From Streptomyces sp. AC1-42W (GTDB lineage: Bacteria; Actinomycetota; Actinomycetes; Streptomycetales; Streptomycetaceae), in NCBI RefSeq assembly GCF_003248355.1, contig NZ_QKWY01000002.1, positions 2,046,001 to 2,110,000 of the forward strand: 64,000 nucleotides of DNA. Reading direction: 5' to 3'. Numbering within the stretch: position 1 is the first letter of the stretch; each line of letters begins with the position of its first letter. Both the position numbers and the translations under genes were made by a program. Shown here piece after piece: positions 52,254 through 60,699 of the stretch. The notes under the pieces are model-generated. The model ran no database searches. It was not told where the DNA came from and saw only the letters and a list, made by a program, of their open reading frames with translations.

Positions 52254-52811
52254 GTGATCGAAGAAACCCTCCTCGAGGCCGAGGAGAAGATGGAGAAGGC
52301 CGTCGTCGTCGCGAAAGAGGACTTCGCCGCGATCCGCACCGGCCGTGCGCACCCGGCGATGTTCAACAAGATCGTCGCCGACTACTACGGCGCGCCGACC
52401 CCGATCAACCAGCTGGCCTCGTTCTCGGTGCCCGAGCCCCGTATGGCCGTCGTGACGCCGTTCGACAAGAGCGCGCTGCGCAACATCGAGCAGGCCATCC
52501 GCGACTCGGACCTCGGGGTCAACCCGAGCAACGACGGCAACATCATCCGGGTCAACTTCCCCGAGCTGACCGAGGAGCGCCGCCGCGACTTCATCAAGGT
52601 CGCGAAGACCAAGGCCGAGGACTCCAAGATCTCGATCCGCGCCGTCCGCCGCAAGGCCAAGGAAGCGCTCGACAAGCTGGTCAAGGACAAGGAGTCCGGC
52701 GAGGACGAGGTGCGCCGCGCCGAGAAGGAGCTCGACGACACCACCGCGAAGTACGTCGCGCAGGTGGACGAGCTGCTGAAGCACAAGGAAGCCGAGCTGC
52801 TCGAAGTCTGA
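52254..52811 (+). CDS. frr: Ribosome recycling factor
   Basis: 185 residues, standard length. It splits post-termination ribosomes with EF-G. IRTGRAHPAMFNKIVADYYG, TPINQLASFSVPEPR, VNPSNDGNIIRV and AKKEALD-like VRRKAKEALDKLVKD are present. GTG 52254 is preferred over GTG 52251 because AGGAG (52243-52247) is then 6 nt away. Its stop abuts the cdsA start (TGATG). Confidence 0.97.
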   Translation: MIEETLLEAEEKMEKAVVVAKEDFAAIRTGRAHPAMFNKIVADYYGAPTPINQLASFSVPEPRMAVVTPFDKSALRNIEQAIRDSDLGVNPSNDGNIIRVNFPELTEERRRDFIKVAKTKAEDSKISIRAVRRKAKEALDKLVKDKESGEDEVRRAEKELDDTTAKYVAQVDELLKHKEAELLEV

Positions 52812-53896
52812 TGAACGACTCTTCCCGGAGCGCTCCGCAGGGCGCCGGCCACCGGGTCGCGCCCCAGATGCAGGGAGCTGCGGCGGGTCCTGCCTACGAT
52901 GTGGGGGACGCCCAGCAGACTCGGCCCATGCCCATCGTGCCGGACGTTCCCGACGCAGGTAGAGACGCAGAAGACCGTGATCATCGGAACCAGGGGGCCG
53001 GACGCCTGAGCGGCGGCCCCCTGTTCCGCGACCAGAAGCCGCAGGAGCCCATGCCCACCGCGCCGCCGCCCCCGCAGAAGAAGCGCGCGGGCCGTGATCT
53101 GGGAGCCGCCATAGGGGTCGGCCTGGGACTCGGCGCGCTGGTCGTCGTCTCGCTCTTCGTCGTCAAGGCGGTCTTCGTCGGCGTCATCGTGCTCGCCGTC
53201 GTCGTCGGGCTGTGGGAGCTGACCTCCCGGCTCCAGGAGCGCAAGGGGATCAAGGCGCCCCTGGTGCCGCTCGCGCTCGGCGGCGCCGCGATGGTCGTCG
53301 CCGGATACGCGCGCGGCGCCGAGGGCGCCTGGGTCGCCATGGCCCTGACCGCCCTCGCGGTGCTCGTGTGGCGGATGGCCCAGCCGCCCGAGGACTACCT
53401 CCGGGACGTCACCGCGGGCATCTTCGCCGCGTTCTACGTGCCCTTCCTGGCCACGTTCGTCGCGCTGCTCCTGACCGCCGACGACGGGCCGCAGCGGGTG
53501 CTGACCTTCCTGCTGCTGACCGTGGTCAGCGACACGGGGGCGTACGCGGTCGGCTGGCGGTTCGGCAAGCACAAGCTGGCCCCCCGCATCAGCCCCGGAA
53601 AGACCCGCGAGGGCCTGTTCGGCGCGGTGGCCTTCGCCATGGTCGCCGGCGCGCTGTGCATGCAGTTCCTGGTCGACGACGGCTCCTGGTGGCAGGGGCT
53701 GCTCCTGGGCCTCGCGGTGGCGGCCAGCGCCACCCTGGGCGACCTGGGCGAGTCCATGATCAAGCGGGACCTCGGCATCAAGGACATGGGCACCCTGCTG
53801 CCCGGCCACGGCGGGATCATGGACCGGCTTGACTCGCTGCTGCCGACCGCCCCGGTGGTCTGGCTGCTGATGGTCCTCTTCGTCGGCTCCGGCTGA
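52811..53896 (+). CDS. cdsA: Phosphatidate cytidylyltransferase
   Basis: 361 residues. It makes CDP-diacylglycerol for all phospholipids. The first 95 residues are a hydrophilic Pro-rich extension typical of actinobacteria. About eight membrane segments follow. The family signature is complete: LGDLGESMIKRDLGIKDMG, then LLPGHGGIMDRLDS. ATG 52811 overlaps the frr stop by one nt. Confidence 0.95.
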   Translation: MNDSSRSAPQGAGHRVAPQMQGAAAGPAYDVGDAQQTRPMPIVPDVPDAGRDAEDRDHRNQGAGRLSGGPLFRDQKPQEPMPTAPPPPQKKRAGRDLGAAIGVGLGLGALVVVSLFVVKAVFVGVIVLAVVVGLWELTSRLQERKGIKAPLVPLALGGAAMVVAGYARGAEGAWVAMALTALAVLVWRMAQPPEDYLRDVTAGIFAAFYVPFLATFVALLLTADDGPQRVLTFLLLTVVSDTGAYAVGWRFGKHKLAPRISPGKTREGLFGAVAFAMVAGALCMQFLVDDGSWWQGLLLGLAVAASATLGDLGESMIKRDLGIKDMGTLLPGHGGIMDRLDSLLPTAPVVWLLMVLFVGSG

Positions 53897-53922
53897 CCGC
53901 CTCCGGCCTGCGGTTTTCCGCA

Positions 53923-53957
53923 CGAGGGCCCGTCGTCCACAGGGCGGCGGGCCCTCG
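53923..53957. terminator. Hairpin between cdsA and rlmN
   Basis: CGAGGGCCCGTCGTCC (53923-53938) pairs with 53943-53957 with G-U wobbles around a short loop. No T-run follows. Likely a terminator for the rpsB-cdsA series. Confidence 0.6.
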
Positions 53958-53985
53958 CCGTTCCGTCTGCGACACTGGAAGAACC

Positions 53986-55092
53986 ATGCCTAAGCCCGGA
54001 GAACTCACTTTCGTCGCGCCCCGCGGAGCCAAGAAGCCGCCGCGGCACCTCGCCGACCTCACGCCCGCCGAGCGCAGGGAGGCCGTCGCCGCGATCGGCG
54101 AGAAGCCGTTCCGCGCCCAGCAGCTCTCGCAGCACTACTTCGCGCGGTACGCGCACGACCCGGCCGAGTGGACCAACATCCCGGCCGGGTCGCGGGACAA
54201 GCTCGCCGAGGCGATGTTCCCCGACCTGATGTCCGTCGTCCGGCACATCAGCTGCGACGACGACACCACCCGCAAGACGCTGTGGAAGCTGCACGACGGG
54301 ACGCTGGTCGAGTCCGTCCTGATGCGCTACCCGGAGCGGGTCACCATGTGCATCTCCTCGCAGGCCGGCTGCGGGATGAACTGCCCGTTCTGCGCGACCG
54401 GGCAGGCCGGGCTCGACCGCAACCTGTCCACCGCCGAGATCGTCCACCAGATCGTGGACGGCATGCGGGCCCTGCGCGACGGCGAGGTTCCCGGCGGGCC
54501 CGCCCGGCTCTCCAACATCGTGTTCATGGGCATGGGCGAGCCGCTGGCCAACTACAACCGCGTCGTCGGCGCGATCCGCCGGCTGACCGACCCCGAGCCG
54601 GACGGCCTGGGCCTCTCGCAGCGCGGGATCACCGTCTCCACCGTCGGACTGGTCCCCGCGATGCTGCGGTTCGCCGACGAGGGCTTCAAGTGCCGCCTCG
54701 CCGTCTCGCTGCACGCCCCCGACGACGAGCTGCGCGACACCCTCGTACCGGTGAACACCCGGTGGAAGGTGCGCGAGGTCCTGGACGCCGCCTGGGAGTA
54801 CGCGGAGAAGTCCGGCCGCCGCATCTCCATCGAGTACGCGCTGATCCGCGACATCAACGACCAGGCGTGGCGCGGCGACCTGCTGGGCCGGCTCCTCAAG
54901 GGCAAGCGGGTCCACGTCAACCTCATCCCGCTGAACCCCACCCCCGGCTCCAAGTGGACCGCGTCCCGCCCCGAGGACGAGCGGGCGTTCGTCGACGCCA
55001 TCGCGCGCCACGGCGTGCCGGTCACCGTCCGGGACACCAGGGGCCAGGAGATCGACGGCGCCTGCGGCCAGCTGGCGGCCTCCGAGCGCTGA
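53986..55092 (+). CDS. rlmN: 23S rRNA / tRNA adenine-C2 methyltransferase RlmN
   Basis: 368 residues. A radical-SAM enzyme methylating A2503 of 23S rRNA and A37 of some tRNAs. The iron-sulfur motif CGMNCPFC has cysteines 129, 133 and 136, MGMGEPLANY is the SAM site, and the C-terminal DTRGQEIDGACGQL contains the second catalytic cysteine. The Cfr-type resistance enzyme is a relative, but the sequence fits RlmN. Confidence 0.95.
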   Translation: MPKPGELTFVAPRGAKKPPRHLADLTPAERREAVAAIGEKPFRAQQLSQHYFARYAHDPAEWTNIPAGSRDKLAEAMFPDLMSVVRHISCDDDTTRKTLWKLHDGTLVESVLMRYPERVTMCISSQAGCGMNCPFCATGQAGLDRNLSTAEIVHQIVDGMRALRDGEVPGGPARLSNIVFMGMGEPLANYNRVVGAIRRLTDPEPDGLGLSQRGITVSTVGLVPAMLRFADEGFKCRLAVSLHAPDDELRDTLVPVNTRWKVREVLDAAWEYAEKSGRRISIEYALIRDINDQAWRGDLLGRLLKGKRVHVNLIPLNPTPGSKWTASRPEDERAFVDAIARHGVPVTVRDTRGQEIDGACGQLAASER

Positions 55093-55151
55093 CGCCCGGG
55101 GCCGGTCGGCCGAAAACGGCCGTGTAGCCTGGGGCCGGAATCAACTGCATA

Positions 55152-55254
55152 TTCCGACAGGGGAGCGCCACAGCGCTGAGAGTGCGGCACCGAGGACAGG
55201 TCGGCCGCAGACCCTCTGAACCTCGCCCGGGTCATTCCGGGTAGGAAGTTCGGA
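55152..55254 (+). promoter_or_regulatory. TPP riboswitch (THI element)
   Basis: The conserved blocks are all present in order: ACAGGGGAGC (from 55157), CGCTGAGAGTGCGGC, ACCCTCTGAACCT (from 55211) and GGGTAGGAAG (from 55239), with an outer stem TCCGA/TCGGA closing it. It binds thiamine diphosphate and lowers expression of the downstream ABC transporter when the cofactor is abundant. Confidence 0.95.
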
Positions 55255-55272
55255 CCATACTCAAGCTGTTGC

Positions 55273-55312
55273 GCCCTGCCCGCTTCCGGTTCCGGCCGGT
55301 CGCGGGCGGGGC
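55273..55312 (+). terminator. Expression-platform hairpin of the TPP riboswitch
   Basis: GCCCTGCCCGC (55273-55283) pairs with GCGGGCGGGGC (55302-55312), 11 bp with one G-U pair, followed by CGCGTCTCTTCC. It lies between the aptamer and the thiB ribosome-binding site and could act as the regulated terminator. Confidence 0.55.
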
Positions 55313-55349
55313 CGCGTCTCTTCCTGGTCAACTCCAGGAGGAATGATCC

Positions 55350-56447
55350 ATGAGCACCACCCGGAAGGCCGCCGCCGCGGCCGTCGCCGCCGCGCTCGGT
55401 GTCACCGCGCTGGCCGGCTGCGGCAGCTCCGACGACACGTCCGCCGATTCGACCGAGGGCTCCGGCTCCAAGACCGTCACCCTGGTCAGCCACGACTCCT
55501 TCAACGCCTCCAAGGACGTCCTGAAGGAGTTCACGCGCGAGACCGGCTACACCGTCAAGGTCCTCAAGAGCGGTGACGCGGGCGCCGCCCTGAACCAGGA
55601 GATCCTGACCAAGGGCTCCCCGCGCGGCGACGTGTTCTTCGGCGTCGACAACACCCTGCTCTCGCGGGCCCTCGACAACGACCTGTTCACGCCGTACGAG
55701 GCCAAGGGACTGGACCGGATTCCGGCCGGCATCCAGCTGGACGCGGGCAAGCACCGGGTCACCCCGGTCGACACCGGCGACATCTGCGTCAACTACGACA
55801 AGAAGTACTTCGCCGACAAGAAGCTCGCCCCGCCGAAGACCTTCGCCGACCTGGCGAAGCCGGCGTACAAGGACCTGCTCGTCACCGAGAACGCCGCGAC
55901 CTCCTCGCCCGGCCTCGGCTTCCTCCTCGGCACCGTCGCCACCTTCGGCGAGGACGGCTACCAGGACTACTGGAAGAAGCTCAAGGCCAACGGCGTCAAG
56001 GTCGTGGACGGCTGGGAGCAGGCGTACAACGAGGAGTTCTCCGGTTCGGCGGGCGGCAAGAAGGCCAACGCCGACCGGCCGCTCGTCGTCAGCTACGCCT
56101 CCAGCCCGCCCGTCGAGGTGCTGTACGCCGACCCCCGGCCCAAGACCGCGCCGACCGGCGTCGCCACCGGCACCTGCTTCCGCCAGATCGAGTTCGCCGG
56201 TCTGCTGGACGGCGCGAAGAACGAGGCCGGCGGCAAGGCCCTGCTGGACTTCCTGATCGGCAAGAAGTTCCAGGAGGACATGCCGCTCACCATGTTCGTC
56301 AGCCCGGTCGCCGACGACGCGAAGGTCCCTGAGCTGTTCACGAAGTTCGGCGCCACCGCGGACGACCCGGCGAGCGTCGCCCCCGAGACCATCGCGAAGA
56401 ACCGTGAGCAGTGGGTCCAGGCATGGTCCTCGCTCGTAGTGAAGTAG
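55350..56447 (+). CDS. thiB: Thiamine-type ABC transporter substrate-binding lipoprotein
   Basis: 365 residues. The lipobox LAGC puts the lipidated cysteine at 24. The mature protein resembles ThiB: VTLVSHDSFNASKDVLKEF, RGDVFFGVDNTLLSRAL, PVDTGDICVNYDKKYF and WEQAYNEEFS. It captures thiamine or phosphorylated thiamine. AGGAGG lies at 55336. The upstream TPP riboswitch strongly supports the substrate. It overlaps thiP by 25 nt. Confidence 0.93.
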   Translation: MSTTRKAAAAAVAAALGVTALAGCGSSDDTSADSTEGSGSKTVTLVSHDSFNASKDVLKEFTRETGYTVKVLKSGDAGAALNQEILTKGSPRGDVFFGVDNTLLSRALDNDLFTPYEAKGLDRIPAGIQLDAGKHRVTPVDTGDICVNYDKKYFADKKLAPPKTFADLAKPAYKDLLVTENAATSSPGLGFLLGTVATFGEDGYQDYWKKLKANGVKVVDGWEQAYNEEFSGSAGGKKANADRPLVVSYASSPPVEVLYADPRPKTAPTGVATGTCFRQIEFAGLLDGAKNEAGGKALLDFLIGKKFQEDMPLTMFVSPVADDAKVPELFTKFGATADDPASVAPETIAKNREQWVQAWSSLVVK

Positions 56448-58138
56448 CGAAGAACCCCGTACGCGGACCGGGCGCGCGCGGGAGGTCCGCGCGCGCCCGG
56501 TCCCGGCGCGGGAGCGCGGTGCGGCTCGGCCTGATGGCCGTGCCCGTCGCGTTCTTCGCCGTGTTCTTCGCCTACCCGGTCGCCGCGATCGTCGGCCGGG
56601 GGCTCAAGGCGGACGGCGTCTGGCAGTTCGGCCGGTTCGGCGAGGTGCTGGCCCGGCCGGAGATCCGCGACGTCCTCTGGTTCACCCTCTGGCAGGCACT
56701 CGCCTCGACCGCGCTCACCCTGCTCGTCGCGCTGCCCGGCGCCTATGTCTTCGCCCGGTTCGACTTCCCCGGCAAGCAGGTGCTGCGCGCCGTCGTCACG
56801 GTGCCGTTCGTGCTGCCGACCGTCGTCGTGGGCACCGCCTTCCTGGCGCTGCTCGGACGCGGCGGGCTGCTCGACGAGCTGTGGGGCGTACGCCTGGACA
56901 CCACCGTGTGGGCGATCCTGCTGGCCCACGTCTTCTTCAACTACGCGGTCGTGATCCGCACCGTCGGCGGACTCTGGGCGCAGCTCGACCCGCGCCAGGA
57001 GGAGGCCGCCCGGGTGCTGGGCGCGGGCCGGTTCACCGCCTGGCGGCGCGTCACGCTGCCCGCCCTCGCCCCGGCCGTGGCCGCCGCCGCGCTGATGGTC
57101 TTCCTCTTCACCTTCACCTCCTTCGGGGTCGTGCAGATCCTCGGTGGGCCCGGCTTCTCCACGCTGGAGGTGGAGATCTACCGGCAGACCGCGCAGTTGC
57201 TCGCCCTGCCCACGGCCGCCGTGCTCACCCTCACCCAGTTCGCCGCGGTCGGCACGATCCTCGCCCTGCACGCCTGGACCGTGCGCCGCAGGGAGCGCGC
57301 GCTGAAGCTGGTGGACCCGGCGCACACGGCGCGCAGACCGCGTGGCGCGGGGCAGTGGACGCTGCTGGCCGGGGTGCTGCTCAGCGTGGCGCTGCTGATC
57401 CTGCTGCCGCTCGCCGTGCTGGTGCGGCGCTCGTTCGGCGGCACCGGCCTCGCCTACTACCGCGCGCTCACCTCGGCGGAGGCCAACAGCGGTACGTTCC
57501 TGGTCGCGCCCATCGAGGCCATCGGGAACTCGCTGCGCTACGCCCTGGTCGCGACCCTGATCGCTCTCGTCGTCGGGGGCCTCGCCGCCGCCGCGCTCAC
57601 CCGCCGGGCCGGCCGGCTCGTCCGGGGCTTCGACGCGCTGCTGATGCTGCCGCTCGGGGTCTCCGCCGTGACGGTCGGCTTCGGCTTCCTGATCACCCTG
57701 GACAAGCCGCCGCTGGACCTGCGGACCTCCTGGATTCTGGTGCCGCTCGCCCAGGCCCTCGTCGGCGTGCCGTTCGTGGTACGGACCATGCTGCCGGTCC
57801 TGAGAGCGGTGGACGCCCGGCTGCGCGAGGCGGCGGCGGTGCTAGGCGCCTCGCCGCTGCGGGCCTGGCGCGAGGTGGACTTCCCGCTGGTACGGCGGGC
57901 GCTGCTGGTCGCCGCCGGGTTCGCGTTCGCCGTGTCGCTGGGGGAGTTCGGCGCGACCGTGTTCATCGCCCGGCCCGACAACCCGACGCTGCCGGTGGCC
58001 GTGGCCCGGCTCCTCGGCCGTTCCGGCGAGCTGAACTACGGCCAGGCGATGGCCCTCAGTACCGTCCTGATGCTCGTGTGCGCGGTGTCGCTGCTGCTCC
58101 TCGAACGCATCCGCACCGACCGATCCGGGGAGTTCTGA
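56423..58138 (+). CDS. thiP: Thiamine-type ABC transporter permease (fused two-domain)
   Basis: 571 residues with about 12 membrane segments. Two permease modules are fused, each with an EAA-like loop (EEAARVLGAGRFTAWRRVTLP and REAAAVLGASPLRAWREVDFP, both contacting the ATPase). ThiP of enterobacteria is also a fused protein. ATG 56423 lies inside the 3' end of thiB. Confidence 0.93.
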   Translation: MVLARSEVAKNPVRGPGARGRSARARSRRGSAVRLGLMAVPVAFFAVFFAYPVAAIVGRGLKADGVWQFGRFGEVLARPEIRDVLWFTLWQALASTALTLLVALPGAYVFARFDFPGKQVLRAVVTVPFVLPTVVVGTAFLALLGRGGLLDELWGVRLDTTVWAILLAHVFFNYAVVIRTVGGLWAQLDPRQEEAARVLGAGRFTAWRRVTLPALAPAVAAAALMVFLFTFTSFGVVQILGGPGFSTLEVEIYRQTAQLLALPTAAVLTLTQFAAVGTILALHAWTVRRRERALKLVDPAHTARRPRGAGQWTLLAGVLLSVALLILLPLAVLVRRSFGGTGLAYYRALTSAEANSGTFLVAPIEAIGNSLRYALVATLIALVVGGLAAAALTRRAGRLVRGFDALLMLPLGVSAVTVGFGFLITLDKPPLDLRTSWILVPLAQALVGVPFVVRTMLPVLRAVDARLREAAAVLGASPLRAWREVDFPLVRRALLVAAGFAFAVSLGEFGATVFIARPDNPTLPVAVARLLGRSGELNYGQAMALSTVLMLVCAVSLLLLERIRTDRSGEF

Positions 58139-58142
58139 CACG

Positions 58143-59162
58143 ATGCTGACGCTCGAATCGGCCACCGTCCGCTTCGGCGACCGGGCCGCGCTCGACGGCG
58201 TGGACCTGGAGGTCGCCGACCACGAGACCGTGTGCGTGCTCGGCCCCAGCGGCAGCGGCAAGTCCACCCTGCTGCGCCTGGTCGCCGGCCTCCAGGAGGC
58301 GGACGGCGGCCGGGTGCTGCTCGACGGCGCCGACCAGTCCGGCATCCCCGTGCACCGCCGCGGCCTGGGCCTGATGTTCCAGGACCACCAGCTCTTCCCG
58401 CACCGGGACGTCGGCGCCAACGTCGCCTTCGGGCTGCGGATGCACGGGGTCGGCCGGGCCGAACAGGAGCGCCGGGTCGCCGAACTCCTGGACCTCGTGG
58501 GCCTCCCCGGCGCCGCCCGCCGGGCCGTCGGCGCGCTCTCCGGCGGCGAGCAGCAGCGCGTCGCCCTCGCCCGCGCCCTCGCCCCCCGGCCCCGGCTGCT
58601 GATGCTCGACGAGCCCCTGGGCCAGCTCGACCGCAGCCTGCGCGAACGGCTCGTCGTCGAACTGCGCGACCTCTTCGGCCGGCTCGGCACCACCGTGCTC
58701 GCCGTCACCCACGACCAGGGCGAGGCGTTCGCGCTGGCCGACCGGGTGGTCGTGATGCGGGACGGCCGGGTCGCCCAGGCGGGCACCCCGCTGGAGGTGT
58801 GGCAGCACCCCGCGTCCGCCTTCGTGGCGCGGTTCCTGGGCTTCGACAACGTGATCGGCGCGACCGTCGAGGGGGAGTCGGCGGACACGGAGTGGGGCGA
58901 GGTGCCGGTGCCCGCCGGATCACCGCAGGGCGCGTGCGATCTGCTGGTGCGGCCGGCCGGGGTCCGGATCGGCGGGCCGGAGAAGGGGCTGCGCTGCGTC
59001 GTGGAGGCGCGCACCTTCCGGGGCAGCCATGTGGCGGTGGCCCTGCGCCCGGAGCGCGGTCCGCTGCTGGACGCGGAGTGCTCGCTGCGCGGGACGCCCC
59101 GCGTGGGGGAGCGGGTCGGGGTCACCTTCGAGGCATCGGAGAGCGTGGTCCTGCCGGCCTAG
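58143..59162 (+). CDS. thiQ: Thiamine-type ABC transporter ATP-binding protein
   Basis: 339 residues. Walker A GPSGSGKSTLLRL (about 37), signature LSGGEQQRVALARAL, Walker B LLMLDEPLGQLD and the switch His in VTHDQ are intact. The last 110 residues are a TOBE-like extension (VRPAGVRIGG), making it longer than E. coli ThiQ. It starts 4 nt after thiP. Its TAG stop lies in the CTAG target site of the insertion sequence, but the frame is intact. Confidence 0.93.
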   Translation: MLTLESATVRFGDRAALDGVDLEVADHETVCVLGPSGSGKSTLLRLVAGLQEADGGRVLLDGADQSGIPVHRRGLGLMFQDHQLFPHRDVGANVAFGLRMHGVGRAEQERRVAELLDLVGLPGAARRAVGALSGGEQQRVALARALAPRPRLLMLDEPLGQLDRSLRERLVVELRDLFGRLGTTVLAVTHDQGEAFALADRVVVMRDGRVAQAGTPLEVWQHPASAFVARFLGFDNVIGATVEGESADTEWGEVPVPAGSPQGACDLLVRPAGVRIGGPEKGLRCVVEARTFRGSHVAVALRPERGPLLDAECSLRGTPRVGERVGVTFEASESVVLPA

Positions 59163-59178
59163 TAGTGCTTCGTTAGGT
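59163..59178 (+). repeat. Left terminal inverted repeat of the insertion sequence
   Basis: TAGTGCTTCGTTAGGT, directly after CTAG. The stop codon of the frameshifted transposase product (59173-59175) lies within it. Confidence 0.9.
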
Positions 59179-59307
59179 TCTTCGTCTGGTTCTGTTGCGG
59201 GACAGGGGGCGGCCGCAGGTGTTGCACATGCCGGTCCAGCACTGCAGCAGGTCCTGGAGGGCGTCGAGGACCTGGTAGAGGGTCAGGCCGGCGTGTGGAC
59301 TTTTGGG
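59173..59307 (-). other. Putative -1 frameshift extension of the transposase
   Basis: The minus strand has the slippery heptamer C CCA AAA (59307-59301) in phase with the transposase codons. A -1 shift there avoids the stop six codons later and reads SPHAGLTLYQVLDALQ, then DLLQCWTGMCNTCGRPLSR and a basic end, stopping at TAA 59175-59173. The tail contains a CxxC pair and looks like real protein. A simple one-base mutation is the alternative. Confidence 0.5.
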
Positions 59308-60521
59308 TGGAGCCGTCGCAGGGTGAGGAAGGCCTGGGCGGCGGTGACGAGGGTGACGTGGTGGTGCCAGCCGCGCCAGGTGCGGCCTTCGAAGTGGTCG
59401 AGGCCCAGGCCGTGCTTGAGTTCGCGGTAGTCGTGTTCGATGCGCCAGCGCATCTTCGCCCACTTGACGAGTTCCTCGGCCGGGGTGGTGGCGGGCAGGT
59501 TCGAGATCCAGTAGCCCGTCGGCGCGTCCTGCCCGTCAGGCCACTCGACCAGGAGGGTCCGGCCGGGCAGGACACCGTCCCACCGGTTACGGCCGCCGCC
59601 CGCGTTCTGGGCCGCGGCCAGGGACTGCTTGCCCGCGGGCCGGACGGTCAGGACGGTAAACCGCGAGGTCATCGCGTCTTTGCTGCCCTGCCGCCAGGTG
59701 ACCTCGGCGAACCGCTCCGCACCGGTTTCCGCCGCCAGGACACCAACGGCTCGGGGCGGGGTGCGGTAGCGGGGCAGGGTCGGCGGCCCGAGCCCGCTAT
59801 AGACGGGCCGGTGCGGCTCGGCTCCTTCGGCATGGGCGACTTCCTTGCCGGTCAACGCCAGGACATAGGACAGCCCGCGTTCTTCCAGGCCGATCCGGAA
59901 CGGGGTGCTGACTCCGTAGCCCGCGTCGGCGACCAGCACCGGCGCCTCCAGCTTCCAGTCGGCGAGCGTGTCCAGCAGGCCGAGAGCCAGGCGCCACTTC
60001 TCCCGATGAACAACGGCTTCGTCCGGCACCCCGGCCCGGCGGCAGCGGGCGGGCTCGTCCGTCCACTCCCGCGGCAGATACAGCTGCCATTCCAGCGGGC
60101 ACGAGGCGGTGTCGGTGGCGGCATGGACACTGACCGCGACCTGGCAGTTCGCCCGTTTCCCCAGCGCTCCGCAGTACTGCCGGGCCACCCCGGCCGAAGC
60201 GGTGCCGCACTTGGGGAACGACACGTCGTCGATCACCCACACCTCCGGGCGGATCGCCGCGCTCAGCCGCTCGGCGATCCGCCGCCGCACCGGCGACGGA
60301 TCCCAAGGCGACTGGTTCACGAACTGCTGCAGGGCCTGCATGTTCCCGTCCGGCAGCCGTTCGGCCATCGGCTGGATCGACTTGCGCCGGCCGTCCAGCA
60401 TCAAACCGCGCAGATAACACCCGCCCCATCGCCGCTGATCCCGCCGCGGCAACGACCCGAACACATCGGCAACGAACTCCGACAACTCGCCCCGGAGCCG
60501 TTCCACCTCCCCCAGCCTCAT
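59283..60521 (-). CDS. IS701-family DDE transposase
   Basis: 412 residues in the zero frame. The catalytic acids are visible: first Asp in VWVIDDVSFPKCG, second in VLVADAGYG, and Glu in the YRELKHGLGLDHFEG (Y-x2-RELK) motif. ATG 60521 begins MRLGEVERLRGELSEFVADV. It may start from an upstream GTG. The zero-frame end (HPKVHTPA) looks abrupt because a protein-like tail continues in the -1 frame. Confidence 0.92.
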   Translation of the reverse strand: MRLGEVERLRGELSEFVADVFGSLPRRDQRRWGGCYLRGLMLDGRRKSIQPMAERLPDGNMQALQQFVNQSPWDPSPVRRRIAERLSAAIRPEVWVIDDVSFPKCGTASAGVARQYCGALGKRANCQVAVSVHAATDTASCPLEWQLYLPREWTDEPARCRRAGVPDEAVVHREKWRLALGLLDTLADWKLEAPVLVADAGYGVSTPFRIGLEERGLSYVLALTGKEVAHAEGAEPHRPVYSGLGPPTLPRYRTPPRAVGVLAAETGAERFAEVTWRQGSKDAMTSRFTVLTVRPAGKQSLAAAQNAGGGRNRWDGVLPGRTLLVEWPDGQDAPTGYWISNLPATTPAEELVKWAKMRWRIEHDYRELKHGLGLDHFEGRTWRGWHHHVTLVTAAQAFLTLRRLHPKVHTPA

Positions 60522-60557
60522 AACGAGAAGATGCCCACCACCAGGAAAGATCACCCG

Positions 60558-60573
60558 ACCTAACGAAGCACTA
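60558..60573 (-). repeat. Right terminal inverted repeat of the insertion sequence
   Basis: ACCTAACGAAGCACTA, the exact complement of the left end, followed by the CTAG target duplicate. Confidence 0.9.
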
Positions 60574-60699
60574 CTAGGGGCTGTCCGGCGGATCTTCGCG
60601 GGCCCGCGACGCCTGGCACGCACTCTCGCCGCGCTGACGGGCGCCGCGGTCCGGCCGGGCGGCGGGCCCGACCGGTCCGGGGAGCGCGCACCGCGGGGT

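Larger units (their letters stand above)
59163..60573 (-). mobile_element. IS701-family insertion sequence (1411 bp)
   Basis: Perfect 16-bp terminal inverted repeats (TAGTGCTTCGTTAGGT at 59163-59178 and its complement at 60558-60573) are flanked by CTAG duplications (59159-59162, 60574-60577). A 4-bp CTAG target duplication and about 1.4 kb length fit the IS701 family. It contains a single transposase gene on the minus strand. Intact ends and duplication suggest a recent insertion between thiQ and the ABC exporter. Confidence 0.9.
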
